Assembly (NCBI RefSeq): GCF_002803845.1
Contig: NZ_CP024985.1
Span: forward strand, 3,596,001-3,660,000
Length of the DNA: 64,000 bases
Reading direction: 5' to 3'
Origin: Streptomyces lavendulae subsp. lavendulae
Lineage (GTDB): Bacteria > Actinomycetota > Actinomycetes > Streptomycetales > Streptomycetaceae
Notes under the pieces: model-generated
Seen by the model: the letters and a program-made list of their open reading frames with translations, nothing else
What the model was told of the DNA's origin: nothing
Database searches by the model: none
Translations under genes and position numbers: made by a program
Shown here: in pieces, positions 31,662 to 39,745 of the stretch
How positions within the stretch are numbered: the first letter of the stretch is position 1
Layout: each line of letters begins with the position of its first letter

Positions 31662-32129
31662 ATGAGCCAGAGCCACCAGCCACCCGCGCCCTCGTTCTAC
31701 GCCGAGGCCCCGGCACCCGTGCCCGCCTCCGACAGCCCCGGCCTCGGCGTCCTCGCCGCCGTCGCCGCGGCGGTCGTGGCCGCCGGCGTCTACGGCTGGA
31801 TCATCAGCGCCACCGATCACCAGATCGGCTGGGCGGCCGTCGGCGTCGGCGCCCTGGTCGGCCTCGCCGCGGGCAAGGCCGGCGGCCGCAGCCCCGCCCT
31901 GCCGCCCGTCGCCGCACTGCTCGCGCTGGCCGCCGTCTTCGCCGGCCAGCTGTTCGGCATCGTCCTGATCTTCGCCGACAAGCTCCAGGTCAGTGTCTTC
32001 GACATCCTGGGCCAGGGCGCCTCCCCCCTCCTGGAGGTCTGGAAGGGCGCGGCGGACCCGCTGACGTTCCTCTTCCTCGCCCTCGGCGGGTACGCCGCGT
32101 TCCAGACCTCCCGCAAGACCGCCTCCTAG
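31662..32129 (+). CDS. small membrane protein, unknown function
   Basis: A 155-residue protein. The first 25 residues are Pro-rich and polar; four hydrophobic helices follow (about residues 27-47, 55-72, 80-102 and 130-148). No recognised motif. ATG 31662 is preceded by a run of seven G and an A, a strong ribosome site. It stands alone, 140 bases after the sugar dehydrogenase gene and convergent with the DUF4345 gene. Confidence 0.7.
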   Translation: MSQSHQPPAPSFYAEAPAPVPASDSPGLGVLAAVAAAVVAAGVYGWIISATDHQIGWAAVGVGALVGLAAGKAGGRSPALPPVAALLALAAVFAGQLFGIVLIFADKLQVSVFDILGQGASPLLEVWKGAADPLTFLFLALGGYAAFQTSRKTAS

Positions 32130-32154
32130 CGCCTCCCAGGCCGTCCGGACGCCG

Positions 32155-32568
32155 TCAGAGGCGGGCCGCTCCGGCGGCCCGCCTCTCGTCCGCGTCGGCC
32201 AGCCAGAAGTACAGCGGCGGCAGGCCGAGCTCCAGCGCCGCCAGCGGGATCTGGAACCAGTGCGGCCATCCGTGGACCGCGACCGACAGCACCCGCCCCA
32301 CGCCGCCGAGCAGGAAGACGGCCGACAGCCACCGGACGGCCCGCGCCGGGACGGGCGTACGGCGGGCGGTCTCGATCCAGGCCAGCCCGAACCCGACGAA
32401 GACCGCGTTGTAGAAGCGCTCCCGGCTGTCCACGGTCGCCGTCGCCGGGCCCGCCCCCTCCGCGCCGGGCACCGAGACGATGCCCAGCACCAGGTGGTAG
32501 AGCCCGATCGCCACGCAGGCCACGCCCATGGCCCAGGCGAGCCCCTTCAGAAGTCCGTGCCTGCTCAC
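32155..32568 (-). CDS. DUF4345-type membrane protein
   Basis: A 137-residue membrane protein with four helices of the DUF4345 pattern (GIVSVPG, RFYNAVFVGFGLAWIETAR, WLSAVFLLGGVGRVLS). GTG 32568 is chosen because GGGGTGGGG precedes it; a second GTG at 32592 lies inside the operator repeat and is less likely. It is divergent from a TetR regulator with two operator-like repeats between them, so its expression is probably repressed by that TetR protein. Biochemical function unknown. Confidence 0.78.
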   Translation of the reverse strand: MSRHGLLKGLAWAMGVACVAIGLYHLVLGIVSVPGAEGAGPATATVDSRERFYNAVFVGFGLAWIETARRTPVPARAVRWLSAVFLLGGVGRVLSVAVHGWPHWFQIPLAALELGLPPLYFWLADADERRAAGAARL

Positions 32569-32582
32569 GACCCCACCCCGCT

Positions 32583-32639
32583 TAGTAGACACACGTCAAC
32601 TTGGAGCGGAGCGTAGGAGCGTAGTAGACACGCGTCAAG
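32583..32639. promoter_or_regulatory. duplicated TetR-type operator between divergent genes
   Basis: TAGTAGACACACGTCAA (32583-32599) and TAGTAGACACGCGTCAA (32622-32638) are direct repeats 39 bp apart. Each contains an imperfect palindrome around GACAC(A/G)CGTC. They lie between the divergent DUF4345 and TetR genes, the second ending 13 bases before the TetR start, fitting autoregulation plus control of the neighbour. Confidence 0.7.
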
Positions 32640-32651
32640 TAACGTGGACGG

Positions 32652-33260
32652 ATGACCACGCGCCGCCGCCTCTCCCCCGAAGACCGCCGCGCCCAGCTGC
32701 GCGCCGTCGGGGCAGCCCTCTTCGCCGCCAAGCCGTACGAGGACGTGCTCATGGAGGAGGTCGCCGAGCGTGCCGGGGTCTCCCGCGCCCTGCTCTACCG
32801 CTACTTCCCCGGCAAGCGGGAGCTGTTCGCCGCCGTCTACCGGGAGGCCTCGGACCGCCTCCTGTCCGCGACCGCGCTCGACCCGGACGTCCCCGCGTCC
32901 ACCTGGCTCCGGGCCGGACTCGACACGCACATCGACTACTTCGCCGCGAACCGCAACACCGTCCTGGCCGCCAACCGCACGCTCGCCGGCGACCCGGTGG
33001 TGCAGGCGATCATCGACGACGAACTGGCCGGCCTGCGCGCCCACCTGCTGGCCGTCACCGCCCCCGCCGAGGAGCAGTACCCCATGGTCTCGGCCGTGGT
33101 GACGAGCTGGCTGGTGTTCGTCCGCGCGCTGTGCGTGGACTGGCTCCTCGACGGCTCCTACTCCCGCACCGCGCTGGCCGACATCTGCGTCGGCGCCCTC
33201 ACCGGCGCCCTCGCGACCGTCCCGGGGCTGCGTCCGCTGCCCGCCGCGGCGGAGCACTGA
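32652..33260 (+). CDS. TetR family transcriptional regulator
   Basis: A 202-residue one-component repressor. The N-terminal HTH reads DVLMEEVAERAGVSRALLYRYFPGKRELFAAVY, typical of TetR. The rest is the helical ligand-binding domain, with no metal or ligand signature. ATG 32652 has only a weak GGACGG site. Two operator-like repeats lie directly upstream and face the DUF4345 gene. Effector unknown; small hydrophobic compounds are usual for the family. Confidence 0.9.
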   Translation: MTTRRRLSPEDRRAQLRAVGAALFAAKPYEDVLMEEVAERAGVSRALLYRYFPGKRELFAAVYREASDRLLSATALDPDVPASTWLRAGLDTHIDYFAANRNTVLAANRTLAGDPVVQAIIDDELAGLRAHLLAVTAPAEEQYPMVSAVVTSWLVFVRALCVDWLLDGSYSRTALADICVGALTGALATVPGLRPLPAAAEH

Positions 33261-33269
33261 CCGGACGTA

Positions 33270-33320
33270 GTACGCCGGAGGGCCGGTACCCCACATCGGG
33301 GTACCGGCCCTCCGGCGTAC
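33270..33320. terminator. bidirectional 23-bp hairpin terminator
   Basis: A perfect 23-bp stem (33270-33292 with 33298-33320) and ACATC loop lies between the convergent TetR and guaB3 genes. One of the strongest terminators in the window. Confidence 0.9.
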
Positions 33321-33345
33321 GCACGGAAGCGACCCGGAAACCGGG

Positions 33346-34470
33346 TCAGCGGCGGTGCTGCGAGTCCGCGACCGTGACCTCGACCCGCTGGAACTCCTTG
33401 AGCTCGCTGTAGCCCGTGGTGGCCATCGAGCGGCGCAGCGCGCCGAAGATGTTCATCGAACCGTCCGGGCTGTGCGACGGGCCGGTGAGGATCTCCTCGG
33501 TGGTGCCGACCGTGCCGAGGTCGACCTTCTTGCCGCGCGGCACGTCCTCGTGGACGGCCTCCATGCCCCAGTGGTTGCCCTTGCCGGGCGCGTCGGTGGC
33601 ACGGGCCAGCGGGGAGCCCATCATCACGGCGTCCGCGCCGCAGGCGACGGCCTTCGGGATGTCGCCGGACCAGCCCACGCCGCCGTCGGCGATGACGTGC
33701 ACGTACCGGCCGCCGGACTCGTCCATGTAGTCGCGGCGGGCCGCGGCCACGTCCGCGACGGCGGTGGCCATCGGGACCTGGATGCCGAGCACGTTGCGGG
33801 TGGTGTGCGCGGCGCCGCCGCCGAAGCCGACCAGCACGCCCGCCGCGCCGGTGCGCATCAGGTGCAGGGCCGCGGTGTACGTGGCGCAGCCGCCGACGAT
33901 CACCGGCACGTCGAGCTCGTAGATGAACTGCTTGAGGTTCAGCGGCTCGGCGGCGCCGGAGACGTGCTCCGCCGACACGGTGGTGCCGCGGATGACGAAG
34001 ATGTCCACGCCCGCGTCCACGACGGCCTTGGAGAACTCGGCGGTGCGCTGCGGGGAGAGCGCGGCGGCGGTGACGACACCGGAGTCGCGGACCTCCTTGA
34101 TGCGCTGCCGGATCAGGTCCGCCTGGATCGGGGCGGAGTAGATCTCCTGGAGACGGCGGGTCGCGGTCTCCTCGTCGAGCTCCGCGATCTCGTCGAGCAG
34201 CGGCTGCGGGTCCTCGTAACGGGTCCACAGGCCTTCGAGGTTCAGCACGCCGAGGCCGCCGAGCTCACCGATGCGGATCGCGGTCTGCGGGGAGACCACC
34301 GAGTCCATGGGGGCGGCCAGGAAGGGGAGCTCGAAGCGGTACGCGTCGATCTGCCAGGCGATCGAGACCTCCTTCGGGTCCCGCGTACGCCGGCTGGGGA
34401 CGATGGCGATGTCGTCGAAGGCGTACGCCCGGCGGCCGCGCTTGCCGCGCCCGATCTCGATCTCAGTCAC
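33346..34470 (-). CDS. guaB3: GuaB3 family IMP dehydrogenase-related protein
   Basis: A 374-residue single-domain TIM-barrel protein of the IMPDH/GMP reductase superfamily, lacking the CBS pair of true IMPDH. The start MTEIEIGRGKRGRRAYAFDDIAIVPSRRTRDP and the end (SMATTGYSELKEFQ) match the actinobacterial GuaB3 group. In IMPDH the active loop is GxxSICTTR; here it reads GGGAAHTTR, with His222 at the catalytic cysteine position. A cyanobacterial GuaB3 has been reported as a GMP reductase, but that chemistry needs a Cys. GTG 34470 follows GGAAAGG. It lies behind guaB but a strong terminator separates them. Confidence 0.88.
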   Translation of the reverse strand: MTEIEIGRGKRGRRAYAFDDIAIVPSRRTRDPKEVSIAWQIDAYRFELPFLAAPMDSVVSPQTAIRIGELGGLGVLNLEGLWTRYEDPQPLLDEIAELDEETATRRLQEIYSAPIQADLIRQRIKEVRDSGVVTAAALSPQRTAEFSKAVVDAGVDIFVIRGTTVSAEHVSGAAEPLNLKQFIYELDVPVIVGGCATYTAALHLMRTGAAGVLVGFGGGAAHTTRNVLGIQVPMATAVADVAAARRDYMDESGGRYVHVIADGGVGWSGDIPKAVACGADAVMMGSPLARATDAPGKGNHWGMEAVHEDVPRGKKVDLGTVGTTEEILTGPSHSPDGSMNIFGALRRSMATTGYSELKEFQRVEVTVADSQHRR

Positions 34471-34568
34471 GTGTGGTGGCCTTTCCTCTGGGTCTGCCCG
34501 TCCAGTATCCCCGACGGGCGGGGCCTTGCGTTTCGGTGACCGCTGTACGGACGTACGCGCACACGGCG

Positions 34569-34604
34569 AAGGGGCGGACCCGGCACTTCCGCCGGGTCCG
34601 CCCC
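34569..34604 (-). terminator. terminator of guaB
   Basis: A perfect 15-bp stem (34569-34583 with 34590-34604) with loop ACTTCC lies 15 bases past the guaB stop and before the guaB3 promoter region. Confidence 0.85.
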
Positions 34605-34618
34605 TCACCTCACGCGCT

Positions 34619-36118
34619 TCAGCCCTTGCGGCTGTAGTTCGGCGCCTCCACCGTCATCTGGATGTCGTGCGGGTGGCTCTCCTTGAGGCCCGCCGAGGTG
34701 ATCCGGACGAAGCGGCCCCGGTCCTGGAGCTCGGGGACGGTGCGGCCGCCGACGTAGAACATCGACTGGCGCAGGCCGCCGACGAGCTGGTGCACGACCG
34801 CGGAGAGCGGGCCGCGGTAGGGCACCTGGCCCTCGATGCCCTCGGGGATCAGCTTGTCGTCGCCGCCGACGCCCTCCTGGAAGTAGCGGTCCTTGGAGAA
34901 GGACTTCTGCTCCCCGCGGGACTGCATCGCGCCGAGCGAGCCCATGCCGCGGTACGACTTGAACTGCTTGCCGTTGATGAAGAGCAGCTCGCCCGGGGAC
35001 TCCTCGCAGCCCGCGAGCAGCGAGCCGAGCATCACCGTGTCGGCACCCGCGACCAGGGCCTTGGCGATGTCGCCGGAGTACTGCAGGCCGCCGTCGCCGA
35101 TGACCGGGACGCCCGCGGCCTTGGCGGCCAGCGAGGCCTCGTAGATCGCGGTGACCTGCGGGACGCCGATGCCGGCGACGACGCGGGTGGTGCAGATGGA
35201 ACCGGGGCCGACGCCGACCTTGATGCCGTCGCAGCCGGCGTCGATCAGCGCCTGGGCGCCGTCGCGGGTGGCGACGTTGCCGCCGATGACGTCCACGCCG
35301 GAGTTCGACTTGATCTTGGCGACCATGTCGCCGACCAGGCGGGAGTGGCCGTGGGCGGTGTCGACGACGATGAAGTCGGCGCCCGCCTCGATCAGGGCCT
35401 GGGCGCGCTCGTACGCGTCGCCCGCGACGCCGACGGCCGCGCCGACGAGCAGCCGGCCGTCCTTGTCCTTGGCGGCGTTCGGGTACTTCTCCGCCTTGAC
35501 GAAGTCCTTGACCGTGATCAGGCCCTTGAGGATGCCCGCCTCGTCGACCAGCGGAAGCTTCTCGATCTTGTGGCGGCGCAGCAGCTCCATGGCGTCCACG
35601 CCGGAGATGCCGACCTTGCCCGTGACCAGCGGCATCGGGGTCATGACCTCGCGCACCTGGCGGCTGCGGTCCGACTCGAAGGCCATGTCGCGGTTGGTGA
35701 CGATGCCCAGGAGCTTGCCGGCCGGGTCGGTCACCGGGACGCCGGAGATGCGGAACTTCGCGCACAGCTCGTCGGCCTCGCGCAGCGTCGCGTCCGGGTG
35801 CACCGTGATCGGGTCGGTGACCATGCCGGACTCGGAGCGCTTGACCAGGTCGACCTGGTTGGCCTGGTCGACGATGGAGAGGTTGCGGTGCAGCACGCCG
35901 ACGCCGCCCTGGCGGGCCATCGCGATGGCCATGCGGGCCTCGGTGACCTTGTCCATGGCGGCGGACAGCAGCGGAACGTTCACGCGGACGTTGCGCGAGA
36001 TGAGGGAAGAGGTGTCGATCGCGTCAGGCGACATGTCCGACGCGCCCGGCAGCAGCAGCACGTCGTCGTAGGTCAGTCCGAGCGTGGCGAATTTGTCGGG
36101 CACTCCGTCGGCGGTCAT
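34619..36118 (-). CDS. guaB: IMP dehydrogenase
   Basis: Oxidises IMP to XMP with NAD, the rate-limiting step to GMP. The 499-residue protein has the split TIM barrel with a pair of CBS domains inserted (about residues 110-225, including VMTPMPLVTG and LLRRHKIEKLPLVDE) and the catalytic loop GPGSICTTR with its Cys. The flap region GSLGAMQSRG is also present. ATG 36118 follows GGGAAGGTG. TAGCAT (36162-36157) is a likely -10 element about 38 bases upstream. The shbA, bldM and whiD genes lie immediately upstream, as in other Streptomyces. Confidence 0.97.
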   Translation of the reverse strand: MTADGVPDKFATLGLTYDDVLLLPGASDMSPDAIDTSSLISRNVRVNVPLLSAAMDKVTEARMAIAMARQGGVGVLHRNLSIVDQANQVDLVKRSESGMVTDPITVHPDATLREADELCAKFRISGVPVTDPAGKLLGIVTNRDMAFESDRSRQVREVMTPMPLVTGKVGISGVDAMELLRRHKIEKLPLVDEAGILKGLITVKDFVKAEKYPNAAKDKDGRLLVGAAVGVAGDAYERAQALIEAGADFIVVDTAHGHSRLVGDMVAKIKSNSGVDVIGGNVATRDGAQALIDAGCDGIKVGVGPGSICTTRVVAGIGVPQVTAIYEASLAAKAAGVPVIGDGGLQYSGDIAKALVAGADTVMLGSLLAGCEESPGELLFINGKQFKSYRGMGSLGAMQSRGEQKSFSKDRYFQEGVGGDDKLIPEGIEGQVPYRGPLSAVVHQLVGGLRQSMFYVGGRTVPELQDRGRFVRITSAGLKESHPHDIQMTVEAPNYSRKG

Positions 36119-36270
36119 GACACCTTCCCAAATGGTCTTGCTCAGCGCGGATGTCCATGCTAACGGGATCCCGACGCGTCTCATTCCACGACCAAGGTCA
36201 AGCAGAAGTTTCGTCGTTTCCTACGAGCGATCGCACGGTCGGGAGTCGCACGGCGCGGCCGCGCGGCTCC

Positions 36271-36993
36271 TCACTGTTCCGCGAGCGCGCGCAGCCGGCT
36301 CAGCGCCCGGTGCTGCGCGACCCGCACCGCGCCCGGGGACATCCCGAGCATCTGGCCGGTCTCCTCGGCGGTCAGGCCGACGGCCACCCGCAGCACCAGC
36401 AGCTCGCGCTGGTTCTCCGGCAGGTTGGCCAGCAGCTTCTTGGCCCAGGCGGCGTCGCTGCTGAGCAGCGCCCGCTCCTCGGGTCCCAGCGAGTCGTCCG
36501 GCCGTTCCGGCATCTCGTCGGACGGCACGGCCGTGCTCCCCGGGTGCCGCATGGCGGCCCGCTGGAGGTCGGCGACCTTGTGCGCGGCGATGGCGAAGAC
36601 GAAGGCCTCGAAGGGCCGGCCGGTGTCCCGGTAGCGGGGCAGTGCCATCAGGACGGCGACGCAGACCTCCTGCGCCAGGTCCTCCACGAAGTGACGAGCG
36701 TCACCCGGGAGCCGCGAGAGCCGGGTGCGGCAGTAGCGGATGGCGAGGGGGTGCACGAAGGCCAGCAGGTCGTGCGTGGCCTGCTCGTCGCCCTCCACCG
36801 CACGGCGCACGAGCGCGCTGACGGCCCCGGCGCTGCCGCCCTTGGCGGCGCCGGTGGGTGCTGTGGCCGTGGGGGACCCCAGGGCCTCGTCGTCGCGCAT
36901 CAATCCATGGTGCCTTGGCGCCGGAGCATTCGCGGCACCGTGGTCCGTGTTGTGCATCGAAGCGTTATGAGCGGGTGCGCCGGAACTCATCAT
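36271..36993 (-). CDS. shbA: ECF-like RNA polymerase sigma factor (ShbA/SigD type)
   Basis: A 240-residue sigma-70 factor of the two-domain kind. After about 60 flexible residues, region 2 reads EDLAQEVCVAVLMALPRYRDTGRPFEAFVFAIAAHKVADLQRAA. Region 4 is LPENQRELLVLRVAVGLTAEETGQMLGMSPGAVRVAQHRALSRLR. Position between guaB and bldM matches S. coelicolor SCO4769 and S. griseus ShbA, reported to transcribe hrdB, the gene for the principal sigma factor; the mycobacterial counterpart is SigD. Symbol given on context and sequence. ATG 36993 has GGAGGGGAGGG in front. Two direct repeats (37056-37088) lie upstream. Confidence 0.85.
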   Translation of the reverse strand: MMSSGAPAHNASMHNTDHGAANAPAPRHHGLMRDDEALGSPTATAPTGAAKGGSAGAVSALVRRAVEGDEQATHDLLAFVHPLAIRYCRTRLSRLPGDARHFVEDLAQEVCVAVLMALPRYRDTGRPFEAFVFAIAAHKVADLQRAAMRHPGSTAVPSDEMPERPDDSLGPEERALLSSDAAWAKKLLANLPENQRELLVLRVAVGLTAEETGQMLGMSPGAVRVAQHRALSRLRALAEQ

Positions 36994-37055
36994 GTGCGCC
37001 CTCCCCTCCGCTCGGCCCGAATCGTCGCCCCCGGGGCCCCGGGGACTCGACCTCT

Positions 37056-37088
37056 CCAAGAATGCGGCACACCACCAAGGATGCGGCA
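37056..37088 (-). repeat. 14-bp direct repeats upstream of shbA
   Basis: CCAAGAATGCGGCA (37056-37069) and CCAAGGATGCGGCA (37075-37088) repeat with a 19-bp period, about 65-95 bases before the shbA start. Position and spacing near two helical turns suggest a regulator site or paired promoter elements. Confidence 0.6.
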
Positions 37089-37180
37089 TCGCGCCCGAAG
37101 CGACACGTCCCCCGGATTGTGCACCGCCAACCCCCGCCGGGTCACCGGGTACGACGCGACGTACGACGGTGTCCGCGCGG

Positions 37181-37250
37181 CGCCGCCGGCGGGGCGGCGG
37201 GCGCCTCCCCGCGGGGGCCGGGACGCCCGCCGCCCCGCCCGCCGGCGGCG
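37181..37250 (-). terminator. large hairpin after bldM
   Basis: Arms 37181-37203 and 37224-37250 are complementary apart from a 4-nt bulge in the second arm. The structure lies 40-110 bases beyond the bldM stop and before the shbA promoter area, so it should end the bldM message. Confidence 0.75.
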
Positions 37251-37290
37251 GACGGGACCGCCGGGGACGGCCGGCCCGGGATCCGGCAGG

Positions 37291-37902
37291 TCAGCGGACG
37301 AGGCCCCAGCGGAAGCCGAGTGCCACCGCGTGCGCCCGGTCCGAGGCGCCGAGCTTCTTGAACAGCCTGCGGGCGTGGGTCTTGACCGTGTCCTCGGAGA
37401 GGAAGAGCTCGCGCCCGATCTCCGCGTTGGAACGGCCGTGGCTCATGCCCTCCAGCACCTGGATCTCGCGCGCGGTGAGCGTGGGCGCGGCGCCCATCTC
37501 GGCCGAGCGCAGCCGGCGCGGGGCCAGTCGCCAGGTCGGGTCGGCGAGGGCCTGGGTGACCGTGGCCCGCAGTTCGGCGCGCGAGGCGTCCTTGTGCAGG
37601 TAGCCGCGGGCGCCGGCGGCGACCGCGAGGGCCACCCCGTCCAGGTCCTCGGCGACCGTCAGCATGATGATGCGGGCGCCCGGGTCGGCGGACAGGAGCC
37701 GGCGGACCGTCTCGACACCGCCCAGCCCCGGCATCCGTACATCCATCAGAATCAGGTCGGAGCGGTCGGCACCCCAGCGGCGGAGGACTTCCTCGCCGTT
37801 GGCAGCCGTCGTCACACGCTCGACGCCGGGCACGGTGGCAACCGCGCGACGGAGCGCCTCTCGGGCAAGCGGGGAGTCGTCGCAGACGAGGACGGAAGTC
37901 AT
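37291..37902 (-). CDS. bldM: developmental response regulator BldM
   Basis: A 203-residue orphan response regulator needed for aerial growth and sporulation. The receiver domain has VLVCDDSPLA, the acceptor position Asp54 in LMDVRMPG and a Lys in HKDASRAEL; the LuxR-type HTH reads LTAREIQVLEGMSHGRSNAEIGREL. The full sequence and length agree with S. coelicolor BldM as I recall it. BldM is known to act as a homodimer or as a heterodimer with WhiI, and phosphorylation is not required. ATG 37902 has GGAGGG in front. The promoter at 38029-38056 fits the sigma-BldN consensus. Confidence 0.97.
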   Translation of the reverse strand: MTSVLVCDDSPLAREALRRAVATVPGVERVTTAANGEEVLRRWGADRSDLILMDVRMPGLGGVETVRRLLSADPGARIIMLTVAEDLDGVALAVAAGARGYLHKDASRAELRATVTQALADPTWRLAPRRLRSAEMGAAPTLTAREIQVLEGMSHGRSNAEIGRELFLSEDTVKTHARRLFKKLGASDRAHAVALGFRWGLVR

Positions 37903-38028
37903 GACCGCCCTCCGCAGCTGCTGATGCGCGTCACCTTGAGCCTCCAGGCTGGTACGTATCGTCACCTGTGCGATCGATGCCCTCGGACACCTGTCCGGGA
38001 ACTTCTCGTTTCAACCGCACTCGCTCTC

Positions 38029-38056
38029 TCAACGATGGTCACTCGAAAGAGTTACG
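38029..38056 (-). promoter_or_regulatory. sigma-BldN-type promoter of bldM
   Basis: On the minus strand CGTAAC (38056-38051), a 16-base spacer and CGTTGA (38034-38029) match the published sigma-BldN consensus. This is expected of bldM p1, about 130 bases before the bldM ATG. An AGTGA half-site lies in the spacer, where BldD, a known repressor of bldM, could bind. Confidence 0.85.
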
Positions 38057-38209
38057 GGTCGGACGGACACCTTCGGCACTCTACGTGAGGAAGCGATCAC
38101 GGCGCCGGAGCCACGAGCCAGCTGTCCTCCATCTGGAGCTATGCCCTATTTGGCGGCTTTTCTTCCGTTTGGCATGTGTCTGAGGCTAGATTCCCAATGA
38201 GTCATATTT

Positions 38210-38232
38210 ACATCTACTACGACAGTAGGTGT
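38210..38232 (+). promoter_or_regulatory. imperfect inverted repeat upstream of whiD
   Basis: ACATCTACT and AGTAGGTGT (one mismatch) are separated by ACGAC, centred about 62 bases before the whiD ATG in a locally A/T-rich patch. TAGATT (38187-38192) just upstream could be a -10 element. The regulator is unknown; the remaining bldM-whiD gap (380 bp in all) holds no other gene. Confidence 0.5.
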
Positions 38233-38282
38233 GGAGACATGGACCGTATCCGCCTCAGTACCGGCACCAAGAGGGACTACCC

Positions 38283-38609
38283 ATGGCAGATTTCTCCCGC
38301 CTCCCCGGACCGAACGCCGACCTCTGGGACTGGCAGCTGCTGGCTGCCTGCCGCGGGGTCGACAGCTCCCTGTTCTTCCACCCGGAGGGCGAGCGGGGTG
38401 CGGCCAGGAGTGCGCGCGAGGCCTCCGCTAAAGAGGTCTGCATGAGATGCCCGGTGCGTTCGGAATGCGCCGCGCACGCACTCGCCGTCCGTGAGCCCTA
38501 CGGGGTGTGGGGCGGCCTCACCGAGGACGAGCGCGAGGAGCTGATGGGCCGCGCGCGGCACCGGCTGATCCCCGCGTCGAGCACGATCGGACCCATCGCC
38601 CCCCACTGA
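38283..38609 (+). CDS. whiD: WhiB-family sporulation protein WhiD
   Basis: A 108-residue [4Fe-4S] protein needed for late spore maturation. Four ligand cysteines are at 23, 53, 56 and 62, followed by the signature GVWGG (74-78) and a basic C-terminal tail for DNA contact. The sequence MADFSRLPGPNADLWDWQLL agrees with WhiD as I know it. WhiB-like proteins bind region 4 of the principal sigma factor. ATG 38283 follows AGAGGGA. Divergent from bldM across 380 bp. The last dozen residues differ from what I recall of S. coelicolor, as expected of a species difference. Confidence 0.96.
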   Translation: MADFSRLPGPNADLWDWQLLAACRGVDSSLFFHPEGERGAARSAREASAKEVCMRCPVRSECAAHALAVREPYGVWGGLTEDEREELMGRARHRLIPASSTIGPIAPH

Positions 38610-38656
38610 CCGCCGAGCGGCGGCAGAGACGCCCGAAGGAACGTTTCACCTGAACT

Positions 38657-38692
38657 CCCGCCCTCCCCCGGCCGCGCGCCGGGCGGGGCGGG
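38657..38692 (-). terminator. imperfect G/C hairpin after LysR-type gene
   Basis: Arms 38657-38672 and 38678-38692 pair with one bulge. It lies between the convergent whiD and LysR-type genes. Confidence 0.5.
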
Positions 38693-38694
38693 GG

Positions 38695-39597
38695 TCAGCG
38701 TGCGGCGGCCCGCACCAGTTCGCCCAGGGTCGCCGCCACCGCGGGCACCCGCGCCAGGTCGGGCAGCGTCAGCGCCACGACCTCCCGCTCGACCGCGGGC
38801 TCCACGGCCAGGGTGCTCACGCCCTTGGCCCGTACGGACTCCACCGCCAGCTCCGGCAGCACCGCGACCCCGAGCCCCGCCCCGACCAGACCGACCACGG
38901 CGGGGTAGTCGTCGGTGGCGAAGTCGATGCGCGGGGTGAAGCCCGCGCCCTCGCACACCTCCACCAGGTGGCGGCGGCAGCGGGGGCAGCCCGCGATCCA
39001 GGGCTCCTCGGCCAGTTCCGCCATGCCCACCCGCTCGGCGCCGGCCAACCGGTGCCCCTCGGGGACCAGCCCGACGAGCCGGTCGGTGAGCAGGGGGGTG
39101 ACCACCAGGTCCTCCCACTCGGCCGCCGCCCCGGCCGCCCCGCCCCCGTAACGGAAGGCCAGCGCCAGGTCGCAGTCGCCCTCGCGCAGCATCTCCACCG
39201 ACCGCGGCGGCTCCGCCTCGACCAGCGAGATGCGGGTGCCGGGGTGCGCGGCGCGCATCGCCGCGAGCGCGGTCGGCACCAGGGTGGAGCTCCCGCTCGG
39301 GAAGGAGACGAGCCGGACCCGCCCGGCGCGCAGCCCGGCGATGGCCGCGACCTCCTCCTCGGCCGCGGTCAGTCCGGCCAGGATCCCGGCCGCGTGCCGC
39401 ACCAGGGCCTCGCCGGCCTGGGTCAGCCGCATCTCGCGGCCGGTGCGGATCAGCAGCGGGGTGCCGGCCGACTGTTCGAGGGCCTTCATCTGCTGGGAGA
39501 CGGCGGGTTGGGTGCAGCCGAGCTCGCGGGCTGCGGCGGAGAAGGACCCGGTCCCGGCGACAGCGCGCAGGACCCGGAGATGGCGTGCCTCAATCAC
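38695..39597 (-). CDS. LysR family transcriptional regulator
   Basis: A 300-residue LTTR. The N-terminal HTH is clear: LRVLRAVAGTGSFSAAARELGCTQPAVSQQMKALEQSAGTPLL. The effector domain spans residues about 90-295. GTG 39597 lacks a ribosome site; TATGCT six bases upstream (39609-39604) could make it leaderless. It is divergent from an SDR oxidoreductase gene, the usual layout for an LTTR and its target, so control of that gene is likely (inference). Cysteines in the effector domain (GCPRCRRH, about residue 195) might allow redox sensing. Confidence 0.92.
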   Translation of the reverse strand: MIEARHLRVLRAVAGTGSFSAAARELGCTQPAVSQQMKALEQSAGTPLLIRTGREMRLTQAGEALVRHAAGILAGLTAAEEEVAAIAGLRAGRVRLVSFPSGSSTLVPTALAAMRAAHPGTRISLVEAEPPRSVEMLREGDCDLALAFRYGGGAAGAAAEWEDLVVTPLLTDRLVGLVPEGHRLAGAERVGMAELAEEPWIAGCPRCRRHLVEVCEGAGFTPRIDFATDDYPAVVGLVGAGLGVAVLPELAVESVRAKGVSTLAVEPAVEREVVALTLPDLARVPAVAATLGELVRAAAR

Positions 39598-39745
39598 GGT
39601 TCGAGCATAAGCCCGACTTTGACCGTGGCGCCAATGTCATGGAGCCCCTTTGAGCTCGGGCCCACTTCCGGTGACGCCGCGGAGCCGGAAGATCACGAGT
39701 GCGTAGCCACCCGCCCGCAGGGGCGCCCGGGCCGGACGGGGCGGC

